A DNA stretch of 64,000 nucleotides, from the NCBI RefSeq assembly GCF_023923205.1, contig NZ_CP099490.1, positions 682,001-746,000 on the forward strand, read 5' to 3'. The notes under the pieces were generated by a model, which ran no database searches, was not told the origin of the DNA, and worked only from the letters and a program-made list of their open reading frames with translations. Below are positions 21,147 through 29,456 of this stretch, in pieces (the first letter of the stretch is position 1; each line of letters starts with the position of its first letter). Made by a program: the position numbers and the translations under genes. The DNA is from Ornithinimicrobium cryptoxanthini (lineage in GTDB: Bacteria; Actinomycetota; Actinomycetes; Actinomycetales; Dermatophilaceae).

Positions 21147-23164
21147 TCCCCACCGTCGACTGGCCGTGGCCCGACTGGGAGTTGGCGCGACTGCCGCTGC
21201 CGGCGCTGCCCGACCTGCCGGTGCCCGACCTGCCCGGGTCCCCCGCCCAGTGGGCGATCCTGCTCTCGGCGGCGGCCGGACTGTTCGGGCTGGCCCTCTC
21301 GCGGCGCTCCTCCCGCCCCGCGGCCTGGGTGGCGATCGGGTGCTCCGGGTTGGTGTTCGCGGCCATGGTCTGGCAGCTCTATGCCGTGGCCGGCACGAGC
21401 GAGCCGCGGATCTCCAGCACGATCGGCGCGCTCTCTTTCGGCGAGCTGACGGTGCCGCTGGAGCTGTCGGCCAGCCGGTTGAGCGCCCTGGTGGCCGCTG
21501 TCGTGTCGATGGTCGCCTTCTTCGTGCAGATCTTTGCGCGGTGGTATCTCTGGTTCGACCCGCGCTATCGGCAGTTCTCGGCCTCGGTGTCGATCTTCAC
21601 CGCAGCCATGCTGCTGGTGGTCCTCTCCTCCGACGTGGTGCTCACCCTGATCGGCTGGGAGGTGATGGGCTGGTGCTCGTTCCTGCTGATCGGCCACCTC
21701 TCGGCCAAGGACAGCGCCAACCGCGCGGCGGGCAAGGCGCTCCTGGTCACCCGCCTGGCCGACGTGGGCTTCGTGCTGGGACTGATCGCGCTGGCGGCCG
21801 GTGCCGGCACCACCTCCATCCCGGCGATCGTCGAGCACTGGAGCTCAGCGGGTCCCTCCGCCGGACTGTCCCTGGCCATGGTGGGAGTCGTCCTCGGGGT
21901 GCTCGGCAAATCCGCCCAGCTGCCCTTCCAGGACTGGCTGCCGGACGCTATGGAGGGTCCGACGCCCGCGTCCGCGCTGATCCACGCCGCCACGATGGTC
22001 GCCGCCGGCACCGTCGTGCTGGCCCAGCTGCTGCCGCTGCTCCAGGCCAGTGGGCCGGCCCGGGTGCTGCTCGCGCTGCTCGTGGCAGCGACCATCGTGC
22101 TTGCCGCTCTGCTCGCCTTTGCCCAGCCCGACATCAAGCGGCTGCTGGCCTGGTCGACCGTCAGCCAGGTCGGCCTGATGCTCGCGGCGCTGACCGTGGT
22201 GCCCGCCGGCGACGGTCCCGACGCCGCGATCCTGCACCTGGTCTCCCACGCCTGGTTCAAGGCGCTGCTCTTCCTCACCGTCGGGTGGATGGGCGTGCTC
22301 ACCGGTGGCACGGTCGTGCGCTTCGTCGTCTCGTCCACCAAGCGCTATCGCTCGCTGCGGCGGCCGATGGGCATCGGGCTGCTCGCGCTCGCCGGCGTGC
22401 CCCCCATGGTCGGCTTCGTCTCCAAGGAGCTCGTCCTGGCCCAGGCCGAGCACGGGGTGCAGGCAGGCATGGGGACGGCCGCGACGATCGTCCTGGCCGC
22501 GGTCGGCGCCAGCGTGCCCCTGACCGCCGCCTACTGCATGCGCGCCTGGCTGATCCTGGACCGCGGGCCCCGGCGCCGGCACGTGCCTGCCCCCCGGCCC
22601 ACCGCCGACCGCCAGATCATCGATGACTTCTTCAGCGAGCCGGACGTGGTCGAGGAGGCCATCGGCATCGAGGAGGCCGACTCGGCCATCTCCTCGTCCG
22701 CACGCTCGGTTGTGGCGCTGCTCGGCTTCTTCTCGGTCGTGGGCGGCGTCCTGGCCTTCACCCCGCAGCTCGACCTGGCCCTGACGGTCAACCTGCAGCT
22801 GCTCGCCGCCGCGCTGCTGCTGATGGCGCTGGCCGCCCTGGCCGTCTGGGTCGCCTCCCGCGGTGTCGGTTCGCGGGACGCGGCCGCCAGGCTGCCCGCC
22901 AACCTGAGCCTTGCCACCGAGCGCGGTCTGGGTTTCGACCGGCTCTATCACGCGGCAGTCGTGCGTCCGGTCCTGGCCCTGGCCCACGCGGTGCAGTGGG
23001 CCGACCGTGAGGTGCTGGACGCCTATGTCCGGGCCGCCGTGCCCACCGCGCGACTGCTGGGCAGCGCGCTGGAGACGACCCACCCCAGACGCCCCGCGCC
23101 CGCCCTGGTCCTCGTCCTCGGCGGCGTCGTCGTGCTGGCCATCATCGGGGTGGTGCTCTCGTGA
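21143..23164 (+). CDS. nuoL: Complex I subunit L, second cluster (NuoL)
   Basis: Antiporter-like proton-pumping subunit of 673 residues. Conserved blocks are LIGWEVMGWCSFLLIGHL, PFQDWLPDAMEGPTPASALI and DIKRLLAWSTVSQVGLM. Residues about 475-520 form a long charged loop (RRHVPAPRPTADRQIIDDFF and acidic residues after it) before the C-terminal helices. ATGA overlap with nuoK. Confidence 0.95.
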   Translation: MIPTVDWPWPDWELARLPLPALPDLPVPDLPGSPAQWAILLSAAAGLFGLALSRRSSRPAAWVAIGCSGLVFAAMVWQLYAVAGTSEPRISSTIGALSFGELTVPLELSASRLSALVAAVVSMVAFFVQIFARWYLWFDPRYRQFSASVSIFTAAMLLVVLSSDVVLTLIGWEVMGWCSFLLIGHLSAKDSANRAAGKALLVTRLADVGFVLGLIALAAGAGTTSIPAIVEHWSSAGPSAGLSLAMVGVVLGVLGKSAQLPFQDWLPDAMEGPTPASALIHAATMVAAGTVVLAQLLPLLQASGPARVLLALLVAATIVLAALLAFAQPDIKRLLAWSTVSQVGLMLAALTVVPAGDGPDAAILHLVSHAWFKALLFLTVGWMGVLTGGTVVRFVVSSTKRYRSLRRPMGIGLLALAGVPPMVGFVSKELVLAQAEHGVQAGMGTAATIVLAAVGASVPLTAAYCMRAWLILDRGPRRRHVPAPRPTADRQIIDDFFSEPDVVEEAIGIEEADSAISSSARSVVALLGFFSVVGGVLAFTPQLDLALTVNLQLLAAALLLMALAALAVWVASRGVGSRDAAARLPANLSLATERGLGFDRLYHAAVVRPVLALAHAVQWADREVLDAYVRAAVPTARLLGSALETTHPRRPAPALVLVLGGVVVLAIIGVVLS

Positions 23165-24744
23165 GCGCTCTCGACGGTCTCGCCATCCCGGTCCTGGTGC
23201 TGGCCCCGCTGCTCGGCGCGGGGTGGCTCCTCGTCGCCGACCGCGTCGGGACCCCGCCGAGTCCCCGCGTCAGCCGCGGCCTCGCCGTGACGGCCGCCGT
23301 GCTGGCGGCGCTGGCCGCCGGCTGGACCGTCTGGCGCCGCCCCGAGCTGGACCTCGCCTGGATCGAGAGCCTGGGGGTGCGCCTCGACCTGGCTGTCGAC
23401 GGGATCAGCGCCCCGTTCGTGCTGCTCACGGGCCTGATGGCCGTCGTGGCGACCCTGGTGCCCTATCACAGCCCGCTGTCCGACGCCCGCCTCGGCGAGC
23501 CCGGTCGGCGCCAGCCCACCGAACCGCTGCCGGTCGGCACCGTCGTGCCCGGGCCACGCTCCCTGGCGACCTACTACGCCTGCCTCCTGGTCGTCGTCGG
23601 TGGCTCGCTGCTGACCTTCCTGACCCGCGACGCCCTCATCTTCTTCGTCGCGTTCGAGCTCGTGCTCATCCCGATGTGGGTGCTGATCGCCCGCCACGGC
23701 GACGCCACCACCCGCGCCGACCGGGATGGCGCCGCGTGGCGGTTCCTGCTCTTCACCGCCACCGGTTCGATGTTGATGCTGATCGGCATCCTGGCCCTGT
23801 GGAGCGCCACCGGGACCACCAACCTCGTGCGCTGGGCCGAGCTCGCGGGCTCATCCATGGGGCACGGCACCCAGGTGATCGTGGCCGTCATACTCCTGAT
23901 CGGTCTGGGCATCAAGGTGCCGGTCTGGCCCCTGCACACCTGGTTGCCGTGGGTGCATGCGACGGCACCCACGGCCGGGTCGGTCCTGCTGGCCGCCGTG
24001 CTGCTCAAGATGGGTGCCTACGGCATGATCCGCCTGGTCGCCGCGCCGCTGCCGGACGGGCTGACCACGGTCGCCCCCGCACTCGCCGGGTTTGCGGTGA
24101 CCGGCATCCTCTGGGCCGGGCTGGCCTGCCTGGTCGAGCAGGACCTCAAACGGCTGATCGCGTGGGCCTCGATCGGGCACCTCGGGTTCGTCGTCCTGGG
24201 CATCGCCGCCGGGACCGAGACCGGTCTGCAGGCCGCGATCTTCGGCAACATGGCCCACGGCCTGATCGCGGGGCTCCTCTTTGTGCTGGTCGGCTCGCTG
24301 AAGCACCAGTGGGGCGGGGCCGACCTGGCCACCTCCCGGGCCGCGCTGCGCGAGATCACGCCACGGCTGGGCTTTGCCCTGATCCTGGGCATGGCCGCCG
24401 CGATGGGCCTGCCCGGCCTGGCCGGCTTCTGGGGGGAGTGGGGCGCGCTGTTCGCCGCCTGGGACCCCGGCCCCGGCCGGACCGTCGGCTGGTTCCGCGT
24501 GTTTGCCCTCGCCGGCGCGCTCGGTGCCGTCCTGGCCGCGGCCTATGCCGTGCGCGTCCTGCGGGAGGTCTGGGCCGGTGACCGGCGCAGCCCTGCCATC
24601 CGCGATGCGCGTGGCGTCGAGCTCGGGATCCTGACGGTCCTGGGCGTCGGCATCGTCGCCCTCGGCGTCTATCCCGTCGCACTGCTCGACCTGACCGCAC
24701 CCGCCGTCGAGGGCGTCATCGCCACGCTGGGGGCGGGCCGGTGA
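23161..24744 (+). CDS. nuoM: Complex I subunit M, second cluster (NuoM)
   Basis: Antiporter-like subunit of 527 residues with FFVAFELVLIPMWVLIARHG and PLHTWLPWVHATAPTAGSVL. Compared with the first-cluster NuoM it has a polar insertion near residues 100-135 (SDARLGEPGRRQPTEPLPVG). GTGA overlap with nuoL. Confidence 0.95.
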   Translation: MSALDGLAIPVLVLAPLLGAGWLLVADRVGTPPSPRVSRGLAVTAAVLAALAAGWTVWRRPELDLAWIESLGVRLDLAVDGISAPFVLLTGLMAVVATLVPYHSPLSDARLGEPGRRQPTEPLPVGTVVPGPRSLATYYACLLVVVGGSLLTFLTRDALIFFVAFELVLIPMWVLIARHGDATTRADRDGAAWRFLLFTATGSMLMLIGILALWSATGTTNLVRWAELAGSSMGHGTQVIVAVILLIGLGIKVPVWPLHTWLPWVHATAPTAGSVLLAAVLLKMGAYGMIRLVAAPLPDGLTTVAPALAGFAVTGILWAGLACLVEQDLKRLIAWASIGHLGFVVLGIAAGTETGLQAAIFGNMAHGLIAGLLFVLVGSLKHQWGGADLATSRAALREITPRLGFALILGMAAAMGLPGLAGFWGEWGALFAAWDPGPGRTVGWFRVFALAGALGAVLAAAYAVRVLREVWAGDRRSPAIRDARGVELGILTVLGVGIVALGVYPVALLDLTAPAVEGVIATLGAGR

Positions 24745-26231
24745 CCTTCGAGCTCAACGTCTCGGCCCTCTGGCCGGTGCTGGCTCCGGCCCTGGCGGCC
24801 GTCGTCGTGCTCGTCCTCGACGTCGCCTGGCCCAGGGCGCGCAGCGCCCACCTGTGGGTGGCAGCCGCCGGCCTGGCCGGAGGTGCTGTCGGCACCATCC
24901 CAGCCATCCTGCAGTCATCTGCCGACTCCACCGGCGCGTTCTGCCTGCCCTCCGGGCCCTGCCTGTATGCCGCGAGCTCGCTGACCGGTGGCCTGCAGCT
25001 GCTCGCTCTGGGCAGTGCCGCCGTCGTGCTGGTGCTCACCTGGGGTGAGTGGGGTCGGGCCGGTCGTGGTGGCCCGACCGTGGCGCCGACCGTCGTGCTG
25101 GTCGCGCTGTTCCTCGCCGCCACTGCCGGGGTGGCTGCCGTGCCCGCGGCCCGGGACCTCGGCACCCTGCTGGTCGGCCTGGAGCTGGCCACCCTGCCGG
25201 TCGTCGGCCTGGTCGCGCTGGAGCGCCGCGCGCAGCGGCACGCCGAAGCCATCGCCGGCGCGGTCGCCCTGCTGACGACCTCACTGGTCTCGTTCGCGCT
25301 CCTTGCGCTGGGCGCCGCCCTGTGGGTGGCGGCCACCGGCACGGCCCTGCTGTCGCCCGAGGCCGCAGCCACGGCGGCCGCCGTGCCCGAGCGGTCGGCC
25401 CTCCTGCTCCTGTCGGCCGTCTTCGTGCTGGCCGGCCTCGGCTTCAAACTCTCGGCCGTGCCGTTCCACGCCTGGACGCCACTGACCTACTCGACCGCGC
25501 CGCTGCCGGTCACCACCTTCCTGGCCGGCACCTCCAAGGTCGCCGCGCTCGGCGGCATGATCGTGCTGGTGCAGGCCCTCGCCGGCAGCTCCGGCTTCGC
25601 GCTGGTCGCCGTGGCCGTGATCGCTGCCGTCACGATGACGCTCGGCAACGCCATGGCGCTGCGGCAGGACGACCTGGTGCACCTGCTCGCCTGGTCGGCC
25701 GTCGCCCAGGCCGGCTGGCTGATGCTGCCCCTGGCCTCGCTGTCGTCGCGGGCGGTGCACGCCGCCGGCGGCTACCTGGCCGTCTATGTGGTGGCCACCG
25801 TCCTGGCGTTCGTGGTGGTGATCACCGTGGCGCACCGTCCCGGGGGCGGGGCGGCGATCGAGGACCACCGGTCGCTGGCGCGTCGCCAGCCCCTGAGCGC
25901 GGCCGCGCTCGGGTTCGCGCTGCTGACCCTGGCGGGCCTGCCCCCGGCGATCATCGGCCTGGTGGCCAAGGTCGTGGTGCTGCGGCCCGTCGCGGCCGAC
26001 GGCACCTGGTGGTTGCTGGTCGTGGCCACGCTCAACATCGCCCTCGGCATCGCGGTCTATGTCCGTTGGCTCGCGGCCCTGATCGAGCGTGAGTCGCCCG
26101 AGGAGCTGGTGGCCGCTGACGTCGCGCCCGAGCCCCCGGCATACGCCATGCCCTGGACCCACCGCGTGCTGATCGGGGTCCTGACCACGCTCCTCCTGCT
26201 CGGCAGCATCGCGCCGGTGGGCATCTTCTAA
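24741..26231 (+). CDS. nuoN: Complex I subunit N, second cluster (NuoN)
   Basis: Third antiporter-like subunit, 496 residues, recognised by [23 protein letters not shown] cut short as [20 protein letters not shown] and by [24 protein letters not shown] overlap with nuoM. It is the last nuo gene of the cluster, and htpX follows 37 bases later. Confidence 0.94.
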   Translation: MTFELNVSALWPVLAPALAAVVVLVLDVAWPRARSAHLWVAAAGLAGGAVGTIPAILQSSADSTGAFCLPSGPCLYAASSLTGGLQLLALGSAAVVLVLTWGEWGRAGRGGPTVAPTVVLVALFLAATAGVAAVPAARDLGTLLVGLELATLPVVGLVALERRAQRHAEAIAGAVALLTTSLVSFALLALGAALWVAATGTALLSPEAAATAAAVPERSALLLLSAVFVLAGLGFKLSAVPFHAWTPLTYSTAPLPVTTFLAGTSKVAALGGMIVLVQALAGSSGFALVAVAVIAAVTMTLGNAMALRQDDLVHLLAWSAVAQAGWLMLPLASLSSRAVHAAGGYLAVYVVATVLAFVVVITVAHRPGGGAAIEDHRSLARRQPLSAAALGFALLTLAGLPPAIIGLVAKVVVLRPVAADGTWWLLVVATLNIALGIAVYVRWLAALIERESPEELVAADVAPEPPAYAMPWTHRVLIGVLTTLLLLGSIAPVGIF

Positions 26232-26268
26232 CGCGGAACACCCGAGCTGGACGGAGCGTTTCCACAGC

Positions 26269-27129
26269 ATGCACAACCACTACAACGGGCTCAAGACGGC
26301 CCTCCTCTTCGGCGGCATCTGGGCCCTGCTCCTCGGCGTGGGCGCCCTCATCGGCGGCGGCCGCTACATCTGGCTGTTCGCGCTGATCGGTGTCGCCACG
26401 ACGGCCTACGGCTACTGGAACTCGGACAAGATCGCGATCAAGGCGATGAAGGCCTACCCGGTGGGCCCGGAGCAGCAGCCGCAGATGTATCGCATCGTCC
26501 ACGAGCTCTCCACGCGCGCCGGCAAGCCGATGCCGCGCCTCTATGTCAGCCCGACCGCCGCGCCCAACGCGTTCGCGACCGGCCGCAACCCGGAGAACGC
26601 CGCGGTGTGCTGCACCGAGGGGATCCTGCAGCTGCTCGACGAGCGTGAGCTGCGGGGGGTGCTCGGCCACGAGCTGATGCACGTCTACAACCGCGACATC
26701 CTGACCGGCTCGGTCGCTGCGGCGCTCGCGGGCATCATCACCTCGGTCGCTCAGATGATGCTCTTCTTCGGTGGAGGTGGCGGCGAGAACCGGCCCAACC
26801 CGCTGGCGCTGATCGCCATGGCACTGCTGGCCCCGCTGGCCGCCTCGCTCATCCAGCTGGCCATCACCCGGACGCGGGAGTATGACGCGGACGAGGACGG
26901 TGCAGCCCTCACCGGCGACCCGCTCGCCCTGGCCAGCGCCCTGCGCAAGATCTCTGCCGGGACCAAGGCCGCGCCGCTGGCCCCGGAACCGCAGCTGGTC
27001 AACGCCAGCCACATGATGATCGCCAACCCGTTCCGCGCCGGCGACGTCAAGTCGCTGTTTGCCACCCACCCGCCGATGGAGGACCGGGTCGCCCGGCTCG
27101 AGGCGATGGCGGGCCGTCAGCTGCCGTGA
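26269..27129 (+). CDS. htpX: HtpX-like zinc metalloprotease
   Basis: M48-family membrane protease for quality control of membrane proteins, 286 residues. Two N-terminal helices, the zinc motif HELMH at 134-138, two further helices, and the third ligand region [12 protein letters not shown] near residue 205. Its place directly after a 10-gene block of membrane subunits suggests co-expression and perhaps a role in their turnover (inference). I recall a similar korAB/nuo2/htpX neighbourhood in Streptomyces, which would need checking. Confidence 0.93.
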   Translation: MHNHYNGLKTALLFGGIWALLLGVGALIGGGRYIWLFALIGVATTAYGYWNSDKIAIKAMKAYPVGPEQQPQMYRIVHELSTRAGKPMPRLYVSPTAAPNAFATGRNPENAAVCCTEGILQLLDERELRGVLGHELMHVYNRDILTGSVAAALAGIITSVAQMMLFFGGGGGENRPNPLALIAMALLAPLAASLIQLAITRTREYDADEDGAALTGDPLALASALRKISAGTKAAPLAPEPQLVNASHMMIANPFRAGDVKSLFATHPPMEDRVARLEAMAGRQLP

Positions 27130-27169
27130 GGCACTGACCGCTGCCAGCCCGGCTGGCTCGTGGTCGTCC

Positions 27170-28393
27170 TCAGGCCTGCAGCAGGACCGGGACGGTCTCG
27201 AAGCCGCGGGAGGGGAAGGCCTCGCGCACGGGCGTGCGGTCGGGGTCGAGCGTGATCGAGGTCGTGGCCCGCAGCAGCGCGGCCAACGCGCCCCGGATCT
27301 GCAGCGTCGAGAGCACCCGGCCCGGGCAGATATGGGGTCCCGCGCCATAGACGATGTTGGCCGCGCGGTTCTGCGCCGGCCGGTAGGCGTCCGGGTCGCC
27401 GAACACCCGCTCGTCACGGTTGGCAGCCGTCCAGTTGATGACGAGCGGGGTCTGCGTCGGCAGGCTGTAACCGGCCAGCTGGGTGCGCCGGACCGTCACC
27501 CGCTTGTTGAAGGGGAACGGGTTGTCGATCCGCAGCATCTCGTCGACCGCGGCATCGAGCTCCTCGAGATGGTCGGCCTCGCGGTGCGACAGGATGCGCA
27601 GATGCTCCTGCAGCTGCGGGTCGGCCGCGACATGGTGGACGACGACACCGATCGAGGAGGCGATCGAGCCGAGGTCGCCGGCGGTCCAGTTGCGCAGCGT
27701 CGAGACCAGCTCTGGGTGGGTCAGCAGGCGGCTGCCGCCGGGTGCCTCCGGATCCTCGACGTGCTGGTCCAGCAGCGCCGTGGTGGGGTCGTCCGGCAGC
27801 GCCTGACCAGCCGCCCGCCGCGCGCGGCGCTCACTCAGGATGCCGTGCACGATCCGGTCGAAGTGCTCGGCCACCGCGGCGTTGCGGCTGGGGTCGCCGG
27901 AGCGGGTGGCCGCGAAGTTGTCGTCGATCCAGCCCAGCAGCTCGTCCTCGAGGTCGGCCGACCAGCCGAGCCACCGGCTCTGGACGCGCACCGCGACCAG
28001 TCGGCCGAACTCGTGCAGGATGTCGGCCGCTCGGGTCCGCGCCACCAGCTCGGCCACCGCGTGCTCGGCGACCTGCGTGATCATCGGGGCCAGCGGCAGG
28101 ATGCGGGAGTCGTCCAGGTGCTCGTCGATGACGGCCCGGAACCGGCGGTGCTCAGCACCGTCCATCCCGTTGGGGACGTGCAGGTGAGACCGGGCGGCGC
28201 TGGAGAAGATCTCGGGCGTCTGCGCGACGTGCCGGACGTCGGCGTGACCACGCACGGCCCAGGTCCCGTCGGGCAGCCGCACCACGGGGCACTCACCAGG
28301 CGTCGACTCGACCGCCGCGTCGGGGGGCGTCGCAGGCCCGGTCAGCGGGTGGGCGTCCTCGCTCAGCGGGTGGGTGTCCTCGGACTGGGTCAT
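27170..28393 (-). CDS. Cytochrome P450 with atypical I-helix
   Basis: Heme-thiolate protein of 407 residues. The heme loop is YGAGPHICPGR with Cys356, and the ExxR pair is Glu285/Arg288. The I-helix reads TAGDLGSIASS at about 237-247: where most monooxygenases have an acid-Thr pair (AGxET), this protein has Leu-Gly, so oxygen activation may differ. The start ATG follows an AGGAGG site and overlaps the folP2 stop (ATGA), so the two genes form one operon. Substrate unknown. The gene ends convergent to htpX with a 40-base gap. Confidence 0.9.
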   Translation of the reverse strand: MTQSEDTHPLSEDAHPLTGPATPPDAAVESTPGECPVVRLPDGTWAVRGHADVRHVAQTPEIFSSAARSHLHVPNGMDGAEHRRFRAVIDEHLDDSRILPLAPMITQVAEHAVAELVARTRAADILHEFGRLVAVRVQSRWLGWSADLEDELLGWIDDNFAATRSGDPSRNAAVAEHFDRIVHGILSERRARRAAGQALPDDPTTALLDQHVEDPEAPGGSRLLTHPELVSTLRNWTAGDLGSIASSIGVVVHHVAADPQLQEHLRILSHREADHLEELDAAVDEMLRIDNPFPFNKRVTVRRTQLAGYSLPTQTPLVINWTAANRDERVFGDPDAYRPAQNRAANIVYGAGPHICPGRVLSTLQIRGALAALLRATTSITLDPDRTPVREAFPSRGFETVPVLLQA

Positions 28394-29361
28394 GCGCCTC
28401 CTGTCGGTTCACCCCGGACGGCCCGTGCCGGCGGGCGGTCGCCCCGGATGGTGGCGACCATGTCCACGACCCTACGGGTGGCCCGCACGTCATGCGCACG
28501 GAAGACGGTGGCGCCCAGCCACGCCGCGATCGCCGTGGCGGCAAGGGTCCCCTCCAGCCGGTCGTCGGCCGGCAGGTCGAGGGTCTCGCCGACGAAGTCC
28601 TTGCGCGAGAGGGCCTGCAGGATCGGATAGCCCAGCCCCGCCAGGTCGTCGGTGTGCGCCAGCACGGTGAGGCTGTGCCGGGTGGTCTTGCCGAAGTCCA
28701 GCGTGGGGTCGATCAGCACCCGCTCGGGCGGCACGCCCGCCGTGACCGCTGCCGCCGCGCCCGAGCTCAGCACCCGCAGCACGTCCCGGACGACCGCGAG
28801 CTCATCGCCGCCCTGCTCGTCGGCATACGTCATGGCGACGGGGTCCGTGCGAGGAGGCAAGCCACCGGTGTGCGAGACCACGACCCCGGCCCCGATCTCG
28901 GCCGCGACGTGGACCAGGTCCGGGTCGGCACCGGCCCAGGTGTCGTTGACGAGGTCCAGCCCGACGGCGCCAGCCTCAGCGGCCACCTCGCTGCGCCAGG
29001 TGTCCAGGCTCAGCACCAGGTCCGGGTGCGCCGCACGGGCCGCCTCCAGGAAGGGCATGACCCTGCGGAGCTCCTCGGCCGCCTCGACGACCCCGCCCTC
29101 CTGCCCGGCACGGACACCACCGACGTCCACGATGTCCGCTCCCGCCTCCACTGCGTCGTCGAGCGCCGCGAGCGCGGAGTCGAGCCCGACGTGCCGGTTG
29201 CCCGACCAGAACGAGTCCGGGGTCCGGTTGATGATGGCCATCACGGCCGCGTGGCCGGCGTCGAAGGTGCGACCCCGCAGGACCAGCGGGGGAGTATGCC
29301 GCAGCTCGAGCGAGCGCACCGGCTGCGGACCGGTGGATGGTGGGGGTGACGAGGGGCTCAC
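28390..29361 (-). CDS. folP2: Dihydropteroate synthase homologue (FolP2-like)
   Basis: TIM-barrel protein of about 323 residues in the pterin-binding family. It resembles mycobacterial FolP2 more than FolP1: MAIINRTPDSFW, ADIVDVGGVRAG, LVNDTWAG, SHTGGLPPRT and KDFVGETL all fit that branch. Mycobacterial FolP2 has no demonstrated dihydropteroate synthase activity, so a true folate role is not assured. The start is uncertain; the GTG at 29361 gives the family length, while an ATG at 29436 would add 25 residues and lie 20 bases from the divergent pepN start. It overlaps the P450 gene. Confidence 0.85.
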   Translation of the reverse strand: MSPSSPPPSTGPQPVRSLELRHTPPLVLRGRTFDAGHAAVMAIINRTPDSFWSGNRHVGLDSALAALDDAVEAGADIVDVGGVRAGQEGGVVEAAEELRRVMPFLEAARAAHPDLVLSLDTWRSEVAAEAGAVGLDLVNDTWAGADPDLVHVAAEIGAGVVVSHTGGLPPRTDPVAMTYADEQGGDELAVVRDVLRVLSSGAAAAVTAGVPPERVLIDPTLDFGKTTRHSLTVLAHTDDLAGLGYPILQALSRKDFVGETLDLPADDRLEGTLAATAIAAWLGATVFRAHDVRATRRVVDMVATIRGDRPPARAVRGEPTGGA

Positions 29362-29456
29362 GCCGTCATCGTGCCACTGCGCCCCGGCGGGCGCCGACAG
29401 GGTCAGCTCTGCGGCGCGGGTGCGCTGCGGGGGCACCGCCGTGGCAGGCTTGGAGG

